The notes beneath the pieces were generated by a model. That model made no database searches and was not told the origin of the DNA. It worked only from the letters and a program-made list of their open reading frames with translations. Below are positions 23,615 to 32,189 of a stretch of DNA of 45,370 nt, one piece after another. Every line of letters begins with the position of its first letter. Within the stretch, counting starts at the first letter, position 1. The position numbers and the translations under genes were made by a program. This stretch comes from a virus: IMG/VR virus record IMGVR_UViG_3300044641_010242, positions 1 through 45,370 of that record; one strand, 5' to 3'.

Positions 23615-24645
23615 AATATTTTTCTAAAAGAAACTCTTTTGGTGGAGCTATAAAAATAGTTAAGATCTGGAAGTCCAAGAAAATCACTAAGATTTCCGTC
23701 ATATGTACCATATGGAGGTGATTCAATTTGTGTAGCTGGCATATAAAAAGTTGGTTCAGGTATTACTATTTCAAACATGGACGTTTGGCCAGAAGAAACC
23801 TTCCAGTTTGCCTCTATACCGTAAGGCTCATCTCTATCGCAATCAGGATTAGCAACCTTATCACACTCAGTAACTCCTACAGTAATAAGCTCATCAAAGC
23901 CACCAAAACCCTCTGGAATATTCTGTATTGGGTACGATTTTCTAAATTGAAATATACGACTGTCTAGATCTTCTGATGCGCTATTCTTTACAATTAGATA
24001 AAAAGTTTTTGTTGATAACCTGGAGTCAATTTTTTCAAATGGCTTTACTCTTACGGCGACAGTCCAATTGGGATTTGGTGTTTCAAAATAAATTACACTT
24101 GTGTTAATGACATCATTAGGTATTATTATTGCAGAATCATAATTTTGTTCATTTGGATTGCCCCAAAAAAAACCTGTTTTTGGAAGTTTTAATACTGGCG
24201 GATTTTTTGAGTTATCAAAAAAGCCGTATCTATAGTAGTAGCCAGCTGCAGTAAGATCCATAAATTTAGATATTAAATATAGATTTATGGTGGTTTGATT
24301 TATAGCATCTGTTTCAGAAAATTCCAAATAAAAAGATGAATACCTGTCAATATCTAGATATAAATAATTTTCAAAATTTTCAAAACTTGGACTGTTAAAA
24401 TTTGGTATTTGTATCTCTTTGAAATTATAGCCTCTATAAAATTTTTTATTAATTACGGGGAGATTTAGATCTCCTCTTGAAAAATCTATACTAGTTTTTG
24501 ATCTTGATTTTGTTGATATTAGAGTGTCATTGCCAAGACCGTCATACATTCTTTCTTTTGGGAAAAGATCGTTTACATCTCTACCAAAATGTACTATATC
24601 TCCATAGATCTCATTTAATTTTTTTGAAGAAATATCTTTGCTCAT
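23611..24645 (-). CDS. fibre-like structural protein A, shares N-terminal module with next gene
   Basis: The 344-residue protein is rich in beta-type sequence and ends SSTKRVSFRKIF. Its N-terminus, IYGDIVHFGRDVNDLFPKER then MYDGLGNDTLISTKSRSKTS, follows the pattern D-(I/L)-(V/I)-H-x-G...YDG-x-G-x-x-L-x-(I/L)-S, which matches the start of the neighbouring gene and of many phage tail and neck fibre proteins that use it to dock. The central and C-terminal regions differ, as expected of paralogues with separate tips. A host-contacting or decoration function is inferred. It runs minus, 3 nt after the upstream minus-strand gene. Confidence 0.65.
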   Translation of the reverse strand: MSKDISSKKLNEIYGDIVHFGRDVNDLFPKERMYDGLGNDTLISTKSRSKTSIDFSRGDLNLPVINKKFYRGYNFKEIQIPNFNSPSFENFENYLYLDIDRYSSFYLEFSETDAINQTTINLYLISKFMDLTAAGYYYRYGFFDNSKNPPVLKLPKTGFFWGNPNEQNYDSAIIIPNDVINTSVIYFETPNPNWTVAVRVKPFEKIDSRLSTKTFYLIVKNSASEDLDSRIFQFRKSYPIQNIPEGFGGFDELITVGVTECDKVANPDCDRDEPYGIEANWKVSSGQTSMFEIVIPEPTFYMPATQIESPPYGTYDGNLSDFLGLPDLNYFYSSTKRVSFRKIF

Positions 24646-24648
24646 TTT

Positions 24649-25323
24649 TTAACCAGTAAGCATGCCTATATATTTAACATAACAATGTTTTAGATCTTTA
24701 CCATCAATAAAAGCATCTATTTTATATGTATGAATTGATGGGCTCTGTGGCCACATAAAATTATTTTGTACATCACTTGTGACTTTTATCTGATTGGTTG
24801 ATAGAAACAAAGGCAGAACTCTATAGCCACTTCCAGAATTCATAATCATTAAATTTGATTGATAATGCATAAATTCGTTTGTCTCAAAATTTGACAAAAA
24901 AGATGGTTCATATATAAAACTAATTTTAAGTTCGAGATATTCAACTCCATCAAATCCAAAAGACCATCTGCTTTCAGAATATGCATCGTATGGGTCTCCG
25001 TCTGGGACTATTTCAAAAGGGTCCGTAATGGACGGAATTACTATAAAATTTTCAGGAGAATTTATATTAAATGTAAAATTAGACCTGGGATACGAAGCAA
25101 TGTTGAACTTTTCATAAAATCCATTTATTACAGGGGATTGTATTGAACCTCCATTGCAATTAATGGAAACTTGATTTTTAGATATACTTAGCGGTAGTTC
25201 TTTGCCAGAACCATCGTACAATGGTGATAAATTATCTTTTACTCCTTGACCAGAATTTCCAGTGTGTATGAGGTCTTTATATGATTGGGATGGAGTCTGG
25301 TTAGATAGGCTTTTAGAGCTCAT
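24649..25323 (-). CDS. fibre-like structural protein B, paralogue of the neighbouring gene
   Basis: The 224-residue protein opens with SYKDLIHTGNSGQGVKDNLS then PLYDGSGKELPLSISKNQVS, the same docking-like module as in the gene at 23611. After this the sequence is beta-rich with a string of aromatic residues (RWSFGFDGVEYLELKISFIY). The SPVINGFYEKFNI segment aligns with LPVINKKFYRGYNF in the neighbour, confirming common ancestry. It overlaps the upstream gene at 25320 by 4 nt. A virion fibre or appendage role is likely by this pattern; no enzymatic motif is seen. Confidence 0.65.
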   Translation of the reverse strand: MSSKSLSNQTPSQSYKDLIHTGNSGQGVKDNLSPLYDGSGKELPLSISKNQVSINCNGGSIQSPVINGFYEKFNIASYPRSNFTFNINSPENFIVIPSITDPFEIVPDGDPYDAYSESRWSFGFDGVEYLELKISFIYEPSFLSNFETNEFMHYQSNLMIMNSGSGYRVLPLFLSTNQIKVTSDVQNNFMWPQSPSIHTYKIDAFIDGKDLKHCYVKYIGMLTG

Positions 25324-25691
25324 TTTATTGTTATTGTTATTTTATTTTGATTATTGTTTTTTTTAAAGTATACAACTTTTTCGTCAGCATCCCATATACA
25401 GTCGAAGCCAGACAGGCTAAAATTATTTATGTCTTTATGATTTTTATTTTTTAGACCAAGAAGATCTATTTTTTCTTTTACTAATTTTAAAAAATCTTCT
25501 TTTTTATTTGAATATAAAATATTAGATTTTTTTGGTATTACAATAGATTCATAGTTCCCACTTTCTTTTTTTAATTCCAGGGAACCGTAGTAAATGGGAT
25601 TTTTTTCGTTTTTGTGAATCGTATTCACGTAAACTATACTACCGGCTATATTAGGAATTCGCCTACCGAATAAATCTTTATTTTTATCCAT
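25320..25691 (-). CDS. hypothetical 123-aa protein, first gene of the fibre-like operon
   Basis: The protein begins MDKNKDLFGRRIPNIAGSIV and is Lys- and Asn-rich with predicted strands (GSIVYVNTIHKN, ESIVIPKKSNILYS, EKVVYFKKNNNQNKITITIK). Its end overlaps the start of the 224-aa fibre-like gene by 4 nt, so the three minus-strand genes form one operon. A small structural partner of the fibres is plausible. No family was recognised. AAAGAAAGTAG precedes the ATG on the minus strand, a weak ribosome site. Confidence 0.6.
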   Translation of the reverse strand: MDKNKDLFGRRIPNIAGSIVYVNTIHKNEKNPIYYGSLELKKESGNYESIVIPKKSNILYSNKKEDFLKLVKEKIDLLGLKNKNHKDINNFSLSGFDCIWDADEKVVYFKKNNNQNKITITIK

Positions 25692-25738
25692 GTAGCTACT
25701 TTCTTTTTAAACCGACAAAAACCTACTTGGAGAAAAAT

Positions 25739-26446
25739 ATGAATGATTATGAAAAAATAGATGTTCTTGATCATGGATTTGTAAGAGCAATTGAAATAAT
25801 GGGAACCGATCTTACGGTTGTAAATGCTGCCAGAGTTTCATTCCATAAGGAAAGTGAATGGGAGCATCCAGACAGTCACGTTCCTGCTAATATTCTTTCC
25901 GAAAAGGACAAAAAATTAATTAAGTATCTTGCAGTACATAAACACTGGACTCCATTCGCACATCCACAGATTATGTTGCACATTAAGGCTCCGGTGTCAA
26001 TTAGAACCCAGCTTTTTAAGCACAAGGTGGGTTTTGTTGAGAATGAAATTTCTCGTCGCTATGTAACCGAAGAACCAGAAATTTACATCCCAAAATGGCG
26101 TTCTAAACCAACGAATGGAGCAAAACAGGGGTCAGAAGACTTTATTGTCAGCGAAGACACGGTAGCTGCTGCTGAAGCTATGTATTTCGGGGTGGCTAGT
26201 GATGCTCTAAAGACCTACAACTGGCTAATAGAGGCTGGAGTAGCTCCTGAGCAGGCTCGTTTTGTGTTGCCACAGGGTACATACACCGAATGGTACTGGA
26301 CGGGGTCTCTGGCCGCGTATGCACGTGTTTACAAGCAAAGAATTGATCCCCATGCACAATGGGAAGTTAGGCAGTATGCAGAGGCAATAGGAAAGATAAT
26401 TGCTCCATATTTTGAAGTATCGTGGGAACAGTTGACAAGGTTTTAA
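25739..26446 (+). CDS. thyX: flavin-dependent thymidylate synthase ThyX
   Basis: GGAG (25729-25732) and ATG 25739 define the start; the in-frame TTG at 25727 would overlap the ribosome site. The 235-residue protein shows the ThyX signature region QLFKHKVGFVENEISRRYVT, where the usual R-H-R-x(7)-S has Lys for both Arg. AARVSFHKESEW near the N-terminus and LPQGTYTEWYWTGSLAAYAR near residue 185 match nucleotide- and FAD-binding segments. The enzyme makes dTMP from dUMP using methylene-tetrahydrofolate and FADH2, independent of ThyA. With the dUTPase and RNR genes downstream it completes a dTMP supply. The gene is far GC-richer than its neighbours. Confidence 0.94.
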   Translation: MNDYEKIDVLDHGFVRAIEIMGTDLTVVNAARVSFHKESEWEHPDSHVPANILSEKDKKLIKYLAVHKHWTPFAHPQIMLHIKAPVSIRTQLFKHKVGFVENEISRRYVTEEPEIYIPKWRSKPTNGAKQGSEDFIVSEDTVAAAEAMYFGVASDALKTYNWLIEAGVAPEQARFVLPQGTYTEWYWTGSLAAYARVYKQRIDPHAQWEVRQYAEAIGKIIAPYFEVSWEQLTRF

Positions 26447-26471
26447 TTATTGACTGTTTTAATTAATATAT

Positions 26472-26696
26472 GTGAAAGATTACTCAAGATACAATGTAAC
26501 ATATTTTGGAGATCTTGATGAAAAGGGATTCAGGATATCTTATATGTTATTAGAACATAAAATAATGCATGAATTTGTATTATATCCAGATGACGATATA
26601 GTAGTTATAAAAGGCTTTAAAGAAATTAAAGGATATGAAACAATATCTGAATGGTTAACTTCTTTTAGGTATATAATAGATTTGAATAGGAGGTAG
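26472..26696 (+). CDS. hypothetical 74-aa protein (GTG start)
   Basis: Starts with GTG and reads MKDYSRYNVTYFGDLDEKGF. It has predicted strand segments (HEFVLYPDDDIVVIKGFKEI) followed by a helix, like a small alpha-beta fold. It is adjacent to the DUF1360-like gene (1 nt between stop and next ATG), so they are co-transcribed. Not recognised. Confidence 0.55.
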   Translation: MKDYSRYNVTYFGDLDEKGFRISYMLLEHKIMHEFVLYPDDDIVVIKGFKEIKGYETISEWLTSFRYIIDLNRR

Positions 26697-26697
26697 A

Positions 26698-27006
26698 ATG
26701 TTTTGGATATCATTAGTGAGCGCATTCGGATTAGCCTTGCTTTTTACTGAAAAAAGAGAAGAATTTCCAGTATCATTTTTTCATACTATTTTTTTAAAAA
26801 TAATAAAAATATTTAGATATGAAAAACTTGAAAAAGTTGCCTTTTGTATTGTTTGTTTTTCTTTTTGGGCAGCATTAATAACTGATTGTTTTATATATTT
26901 TACTATTGATAAATCCTACTTTATGTGGCCATTAAGTGGTTTTGCAGCTTCTGGATTATCATGGTTTATTATAGACCTTCTAAACACACTAGATTCATCA
27001 GAATAA
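26698..27006 (+). CDS. DUF1360-like membrane protein with CxxCxxFW motif
   Basis: The 102-residue protein has three hydrophobic segments: MFWISLVSAFGLALLF at the N-terminus, VAFCIVCFSFWAALITDCFI at about 51-70 and MWPLSGFAASGLSWFIIDLL near the C-terminus. The C-x-x-C-x-x-F-W in the second segment, followed by a small-residue third helix, is the layout of the DUF1360 family found in Bacillus and many phages, where the two Cys precede the helix. Function of the family is unknown. AGGAGGTAGA precedes the ATG at a good distance. Confidence 0.68.
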   Translation: MFWISLVSAFGLALLFTEKREEFPVSFFHTIFLKIIKIFRYEKLEKVAFCIVCFSFWAALITDCFIYFTIDKSYFMWPLSGFAASGLSWFIIDLLNTLDSSE

Positions 27007-27053
27007 ATTATTCTGTGAATGAATGTCTGTATCATCTAATAAAAGAGGAAATT

Positions 27054-27860
27054 ATGAATAAAACAAAAACAGAACCAACAACAAAAATTAAATGGCAAAC
27101 CTTTCAGTCAATAAGAGATAAAAATGACTTTAAAGATCCAGAGTTTATAAGACTTAGAAATGAAATAGCTACTGAAAATTTTCATTTGGTAATCAAGCTT
27201 TCTGATTTGATGCATAGAAAACATCCAGAAGTTGACAAAGAAGACCTAAGAAGTTTTGCAAGTCTTGGTCTTCTTGATGCAATAATGAAATTTGATTCTG
27301 GCAAAGACATAAAGTTTGAAACATTTGCAACATATAGACTTTTTGGAAGCATGTATGATGAAATGAGGAAGGCAGATTGGTTGCCTCGTCTTACGAGACA
27401 AAGAATGATGAAGCTGGAAAGACTAAGAGAAAAATTTATTTCTGCCAATGGCATGAAACCAACCAGAGATGAGATAGTATCTTTGGCAGAACCAAAAGAT
27501 AAAGCAGATATAGAAAAGTTTTTAAACGAAAATGGAGAAGTGTGGATATATTCTATGAGCGGGAATACATCCAATAATGACGACAACGAGGTAAATTTTT
27601 ACCATGTTGATAAAAAAGCGGATCCAGAGTCAGATACTGTAAAGGTAGATTTCTTTAATAATTTTATTAGAAAAAATTTCAATGAAGATGAATCAAAGAT
27701 AATATGGCTTGTTTACTATGAAAACAGGACTCTAAAAGACACTGCAAACATACTTGGAATTGCGGAGAGTAGAATATGCCCAATTCATAGCAATATATTA
27801 AAGAAATTGCGTAAGCACTTTCAGGAAAGGCCATCTGATTTAGAAATATTCAAAATATAA
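27054..27860 (+). CDS. sigma-70-family RNA polymerase sigma factor
   Basis: AGAGGAAATT before ATG 27054 sets the start; a longer in-frame extension to 26925 overlaps the membrane-protein gene. The 268-residue protein has region 2 (EDLRSFASLGLLDAIMKFDS, then KFETFATYRLFGSMYDEMRK), region 3 (DWLPRLTRQRMMKLERLREK) and a C-terminal helix-turn-helix region 4 (ENRTLKDTANILGIAESRIC), the FliA/SigB-type organisation with LPR after region 2. It would redirect host RNA polymerase to phage promoters, probably late ones. It is the first of a set that ends with the HNH nuclease. Confidence 0.92.
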   Translation: MNKTKTEPTTKIKWQTFQSIRDKNDFKDPEFIRLRNEIATENFHLVIKLSDLMHRKHPEVDKEDLRSFASLGLLDAIMKFDSGKDIKFETFATYRLFGSMYDEMRKADWLPRLTRQRMMKLERLREKFISANGMKPTRDEIVSLAEPKDKADIEKFLNENGEVWIYSMSGNTSNNDDNEVNFYHVDKKADPESDTVKVDFFNNFIRKNFNEDESKIIWLVYYENRTLKDTANILGIAESRICPIHSNILKKLRKHFQERPSDLEIFKI

Positions 27861-27866
27861 ACTAAA

Positions 27867-28430
27867 ATGCAGATAGAAAAACATATAGTATTGATACTCA
27901 ATTGTAATTGGCATCCAGTTGGATTTTGCAATGTATTTCATGCTGTAACAAAAGTGTGCTCAGAAAGAGCACGCTTTCTTGATACTGAAAATTTTCAATT
28001 AATGGGAATAGATGAATGGTTTGAATATGAAAGATATTCAAGTACTATAAGCACAACAAGAGGGGCGTTCCCAGTTCCAGAAATAATAGTTTCTTGTTAT
28101 TATGGTAAGATACCAGCTTTTAAACCCTATCCAACAAAGAAAAACATTCTAAAAAGAGACAATTATGTGTGTCAATATACCGGCAAAAAATTGTCTTCAA
28201 AAGAAGCAACTATAGATCATGTGTTTCCAAAAAGCAGAGGTGGACAATTGAGCTGGGAAAATTGTGTTGCTGCCAGTTTTGAAATAAACAATATGAAGAG
28301 AAATAGAACTCCAGAAGAATTTGGAATTAATTTGCCAAAAATGCCATCAATGCCAAAATGGACAATATTTCATAATCTGCCATCAAATTTTTCTATGCCG
28401 GATAGTTGGAAAAATTTTATAAAGCAATAA
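27867..28430 (+). CDS. HNH endonuclease
   Basis: The 187-residue protein has the HNH core at about 92-150: NILKRDNYVCQYTGKKLSSK, ATIDHVFPKSRGGQLSWENC, and VAASFEINNMKRNRTPEE. D117/H118 (IDH), N132 and the final N-x-x-K helix match the family. Only C102 of the usual zinc-binding CxxC is present. The N-terminal 90 residues (LILNCNWHPVGFCNVFHAVT) are also typical of this phage/bacterial HNH group. It cuts DNA and may be a homing nuclease or act in genome processing. The gene begins 6 nt after the sigma factor stop. Confidence 0.9.
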   Translation: MQIEKHIVLILNCNWHPVGFCNVFHAVTKVCSERARFLDTENFQLMGIDEWFEYERYSSTISTTRGAFPVPEIIVSCYYGKIPAFKPYPTKKNILKRDNYVCQYTGKKLSSKEATIDHVFPKSRGGQLSWENCVAASFEINNMKRNRTPEEFGINLPKMPSMPKWTIFHNLPSNFSMPDSWKNFIKQ

Positions 28431-28432
28431 TT

Positions 28433-29113
28433 ATGAAATCTGGAATAGGATCTAGGAAAACTGGATCAAAAAAATGCTCATTTTTTAATGGAATTTTCCC
28501 AGGATTGCCATGTTTTATTGTTGGAAGTTCTCCATTTATAAATGACTTAAATTTACAAGCTATTGAAAATAATATATCCATATCTATAAATAGGTCTATG
28601 TTTAAATTTAATTCCCTTATAGGAATGTGGCAAGATATAAGCTTTTGGAAAACTGAAAAATCAATAATTCAGACAACAAAATGTTGGAAGGTATGTACAT
28701 CATATTCAGATCCAAATAATTGCTTTTATCATTTTTCTATAAAAGGTGGAGAATTTAAAAAAACAGAAGATTGCAGTGAGCTTTTTGGAAGCGGGAGTTC
28801 TGGTCCATTGGCGGTTCAATTCGCCGTTGCCATGGGATGCCATCCTGTTGTATGCGTTGGAATGGACTGTGAAATAAAAGATGGAAAAACAGATTTTTAT
28901 GGTGTAAATAAATTTTGGAGTTCCAATACCATAGAAAATTGCAAAAAAGGCGTAGAATGGATTAAAAAAGAATTTTCAGATGAAAAAGTTATTTTATGTG
29001 ATTCTATTAAAAAATATAATGAATATGTTGATAAATTTTGCGATATTTCAAAAAGAGACATATTGAATTCTATCATATTTGATGGTCTAAAAAGTTCAAA
29101 ACAAAGTCGATAA
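28433..29113 (+). CDS. DUF115/sialyltransferase-like protein
   Basis: ATG 28433, 2 nt after the HNH stop, is preferred over an in-frame TTG at 28406 that would overlap. The 226-residue protein has GLPCFIVGSSPFINDLNLQA near the N-terminus, resembling the nucleotide-sugar binding G-x-G/S-P-S-(L/I) turn, then ISISINRSM, then GSSGPLAVQFAVAMGCHPVV and CVGMDCE. This layout, with a strand-turn, an N-R pair and a G-x-D after the helix, is shared by DUF115 and Cst-type sialyltransferases. It may add a sugar acid to a glycan; the call is by pattern only. No transmembrane segment is seen. Confidence 0.6.
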   Translation: MKSGIGSRKTGSKKCSFFNGIFPGLPCFIVGSSPFINDLNLQAIENNISISINRSMFKFNSLIGMWQDISFWKTEKSIIQTTKCWKVCTSYSDPNNCFYHFSIKGGEFKKTEDCSELFGSGSSGPLAVQFAVAMGCHPVVCVGMDCEIKDGKTDFYGVNKFWSSNTIENCKKGVEWIKKEFSDEKVILCDSIKKYNEYVDKFCDISKRDILNSIIFDGLKSSKQSR

Positions 29114-29192
29114 TATCATACTAAAAGAAGGTAATTTATATAAAGGTTTGCCCTTTTAAAATAAGTAATTTGTTAGACTAAAAGGAGATAAC

Positions 29193-31715
29193 ATGTCTAT
29201 ATGCACAGAAAGAGAAAAAACAATGAACAACAATAAGACCTACACCTATCAGGAGGCTCTTGACGCAAGTATTAATTATTTTAATGGCGATGAATTGGCC
29301 GCAAAAGTATTTGTTGATAAATACGCGCTAAGAAATGAAAATATGGATCTTGTTGAATTGACACCAGATCACATGCATAAAAGAATTGCAAAAGAATTTG
29401 CAAGAATAGAAAAGAAAAAATTTAACTCGCCTTTGCCTGAAGATGAAATATATGATTTATTAAAGAATTTTGAAAGAATTGTGCCACAGGGGTCTCCTAT
29501 GTACGGCATTGGCAATAGATATCAATTTATATCACTTAGTAATTGCTATGTTGTTGAATCTCCGCTAGACGCATACGGGTCCATTATGGAGTCCGATGAA
29601 AATTTAGTTCAGATAAGTAAAAGAAGAGGTGGGGTTGGCATAGATATATCTCATTTGAGGCCAACAGGGGCTCCAACAAAAAATGCAGCAAGAACAAGTA
29701 CTGGTGTGGTTTCTTTTGCTGAAAGATATTCTAATTCAATAAGAGAAGTTGGTCAGGCGGGAAGAAGAGGGGCTCTAATGGTAACACTTAATGTGCATCA
29801 TCCAGATATACTTGAATTTGCTAAGGTAAAAAGAGATTTAACAAAAGTTACCGGTGCAAATATATCAATTAGACTAACAGACGAATTTTTAAACGCTGTT
29901 GACAACAATGAGGATTATGAGCAAAGATGGCCAGTTGATTCTTCATCTCCTTCAATATCAAGAAAAGTAAATGCAAGATCAATATGGAATATTATTGTTG
30001 AAAATGCTCACCATATGGCAGAACCAGGACTTTTATTTTGGGATAACATCATAAAAGAAAGCCCATCAGATTGTTACTCTGACTGTGGATACAAAACAAT
30101 AAGTACAAATCCATGTTCAGAGATACCCCTGTCTGCATTTGATAGCTGCAGACTAATGCTTCTTAATGCATTCGGGTATGTAGAAAGTCCATTTACAAAA
30201 AAAGCAAGGTTTAATTTTGAAAAATTCAATAAAGATGCTGAGATTTGTCAAAGATTAATGGATGATCTAGTTGATCTTGAAATAGAATGTATTGAAAGAA
30301 TTATAGAAAAAATATCATCTGATCCAGAACCAAAAGAAACAAAACATAGAGAAATTTCTCTTTGGAAAAAGATAAAAGATGCTGCACTAAATGGAAGAAG
30401 AACTGGCACAGGTGCGACAGCAATAGGAGACGCTCTTGCTGCACTTGGACTTCAATACACAAGTGAAGAGGGCATAAATATGACAGAAGAAATTTATAAA
30501 AATTTAAAACTGTCTGCCTATAGAAGTAGTGTAAAAATGGCAAAAGAAATAGGTTCATTCCCAGTGTGGGATTGGAATAAGGAAAAAGATAACCCATTTT
30601 TAAATCGTATAAAAGATGAAGATTCTGTTCTTTATAATGATATGAAAAAGCATGGCAGAAGGAATATAGCACTTTTAACTACTGCTCCAGCTGGATCTGT
30701 TTCAATATTAACTCAAACTTCTAGTGGAATTGAACCTCAATTTATGATTGATCCATATATAAGAAGAAAAAAGGGAAATCCAGGGGATGTTGGTTTTAGA
30801 TCTGATTTTGTTGATCAGAATGGCGATCATTGGATGGAATTTAAGGTATATCCACCTAAGGTAAAAATGTGGATGGGAATAACTGGAGAAACAGACCTGA
30901 AAAAGAGTCCATGGAGTGGATCTACTGCTCCAGAACTGGATTGGAGAAAGAGAGTTCATCTTCAGTCTGTTGCCCAAAAACATTTAGATCATGCAATCTC
31001 TAGTACTATTAATTTGCCTAATGATGTATCTGTTTCTTCTGTTGATGAAATATACAGAACTGCATGGAAAAGCGGTTGCAAGGGTATAACAATCTATAGA
31101 GATGGTTGTAGAACTGGAGTTCTTGTTTCTGAATCTAAGAAAAATACAGAAGATGAAATACTAATAACAAAAGCACCCAAAAGGCCCGAATCACTTCCAT
31201 GTGATGTTCATCACTGTATAGTAAAAGGTAAGCAGTATTTTGTAATTGTTGGAAAAATGAAAGAAAAACCATATGAAGTTTTTGCAAGCATGAATCATAC
31301 TTCTGATTCAAATAATGATCTTTTAATATCTAAAAGTTTTACATCTGGAACTCTCACTAAAGAATCTAGAGGTCATTACAGAGCTGACTTGAATGATTCA
31401 AATGAAAATTCAATGAAGATCAAAAAGATAGGAGATCGTCTTACTGAAGAAGAATCAGCTTTAACTAGAATAATATCCACAGCTCTAAGACACGGCGCCG
31501 ATGTTCAATTTATTGTTCATCAACTTGAGAAGGTAGAAGGCTCTATGCATGGATTTTCAAAAAGCATAGCGAGAGCTTTAAAGAAATATATACCGGATGG
31601 TGCAGAAGTAAGTGGGGAAACTTGCTCAAACTGCAAAACTCAAGACAAGTGCGCACTGGTTAGACAGGAAGGTTGTATAATGTGTAAGTCTTGTGGATGG
31701 TCAAAATGTGGATAA
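29193..31715 (+). CDS. nrdJ: class II (adenosylcobalamin-dependent) ribonucleoside reductase
   Basis: AAAGGAGATAAC (29181-29192) sets ATG 29193. The 840-residue protein has YQFISLSNCYVVESPL (Cys118), KRRGGVGIDISHLRPTGAPT, and STNPCSEIPLSAFDSCRL with Cys307, Glu309 and Cys318; the 11-residue spacing of Cys307/Cys318 matches NrdJ-type enzymes in which they act as radical and redox Cys. The C-terminus is a zinc-ribbon-like cluster, CSNCKTQDKC then CIMCKSCGWSKCG. It reduces nucleotides to deoxynucleotides with a B12 radical, independent of oxygen. The following dUTPase overlaps the pathway. Length is normal for the B12 family. Confidence 0.95.
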   Translation: MSICTEREKTMNNNKTYTYQEALDASINYFNGDELAAKVFVDKYALRNENMDLVELTPDHMHKRIAKEFARIEKKKFNSPLPEDEIYDLLKNFERIVPQGSPMYGIGNRYQFISLSNCYVVESPLDAYGSIMESDENLVQISKRRGGVGIDISHLRPTGAPTKNAARTSTGVVSFAERYSNSIREVGQAGRRGALMVTLNVHHPDILEFAKVKRDLTKVTGANISIRLTDEFLNAVDNNEDYEQRWPVDSSSPSISRKVNARSIWNIIVENAHHMAEPGLLFWDNIIKESPSDCYSDCGYKTISTNPCSEIPLSAFDSCRLMLLNAFGYVESPFTKKARFNFEKFNKDAEICQRLMDDLVDLEIECIERIIEKISSDPEPKETKHREISLWKKIKDAALNGRRTGTGATAIGDALAALGLQYTSEEGINMTEEIYKNLKLSAYRSSVKMAKEIGSFPVWDWNKEKDNPFLNRIKDEDSVLYNDMKKHGRRNIALLTTAPAGSVSILTQTSSGIEPQFMIDPYIRRKKGNPGDVGFRSDFVDQNGDHWMEFKVYPPKVKMWMGITGETDLKKSPWSGSTAPELDWRKRVHLQSVAQKHLDHAISSTINLPNDVSVSSVDEIYRTAWKSGCKGITIYRDGCRTGVLVSESKKNTEDEILITKAPKRPESLPCDVHHCIVKGKQYFVIVGKMKEKPYEVFASMNHTSDSNNDLLISKSFTSGTLTKESRGHYRADLNDSNENSMKIKKIGDRLTEEESALTRIISTALRHGADVQFIVHQLEKVEGSMHGFSKSIARALKKYIPDGAEVSGETCSNCKTQDKCALVRQEGCIMCKSCGWSKCG

Positions 31716-31724
31716 GGAGATATT

Positions 31725-32189
31725 ATGCATATGATAAAATATAAAAAAAGTCATGAAGATGCAAGATTGCCATTAAAGGCAAACGATAGTGATGCAGGTT
31801 TTGATTTATGGTCTGTAGATTATGGGGATGTATCTTACGACAAAGATGGTTTTATAAAATACATTGAATATGGAACTGGCCTACACATACAGCCAATGCC
31901 ATACACTTTTACAATGATATATCCAAGAAGTAGCATAAGAAATAAAGATCTATTATTGGCAAATAGTGTTGGGATAATTGATAATGGATACAGGGGTGAA
32001 TTAAAGATTGTTTTTAGACCAACAAAACAAGTGAAGGATAGAAACGAACTTTCTTTGTATTCTAAGGGTGAGAGGATAGCCCAAATAATCCCGTTCAGAT
32101 ACTCTAACGAATTTTATTTCGTAGAAACTACAGAGCTTAATGAGACGCATAGGGGCGAGGGAGGCTTTGGGTCAACTGGATCGACCTAA
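31725..32189 (+). CDS. dut: deoxyuridine triphosphatase (dUTPase)
   Basis: All five trimeric dUTPase motifs appear in order: DAGFDLWS (I), YPRSSI (II), GIIDNGYRGEL (III), GERIAQII (IV) and RGEGGFGSTG (V). The 154-residue length is standard. It hydrolyses dUTP to dUMP, supplying ThyX and keeping uracil out of DNA. It follows the reductase by 9 nt (ribosome site AAGGAG) and its stop overlaps the next ATG (TAATG), so reductase, dUTPase and the following gene are one transcription unit. Confidence 0.95.
   Translation: MHMIKYKKSHEDARLPLKANDSDAGFDLWSVDYGDVSYDKDGFIKYIEYGTGLHIQPMPYTFTMIYPRSSIRNKDLLLANSVGIIDNGYRGELKIVFRPTKQVKDRNELSLYSKGERIAQIIPFRYSNEFYFVETTELNETHRGEGGFGSTGST

Noticed and set aside
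26925-27053. N-terminal extension of the sigma factor
   Set aside because: It overlaps the membrane-protein gene in another frame, and ATG 27054 has a good ribosome site and normal sigma-factor length.
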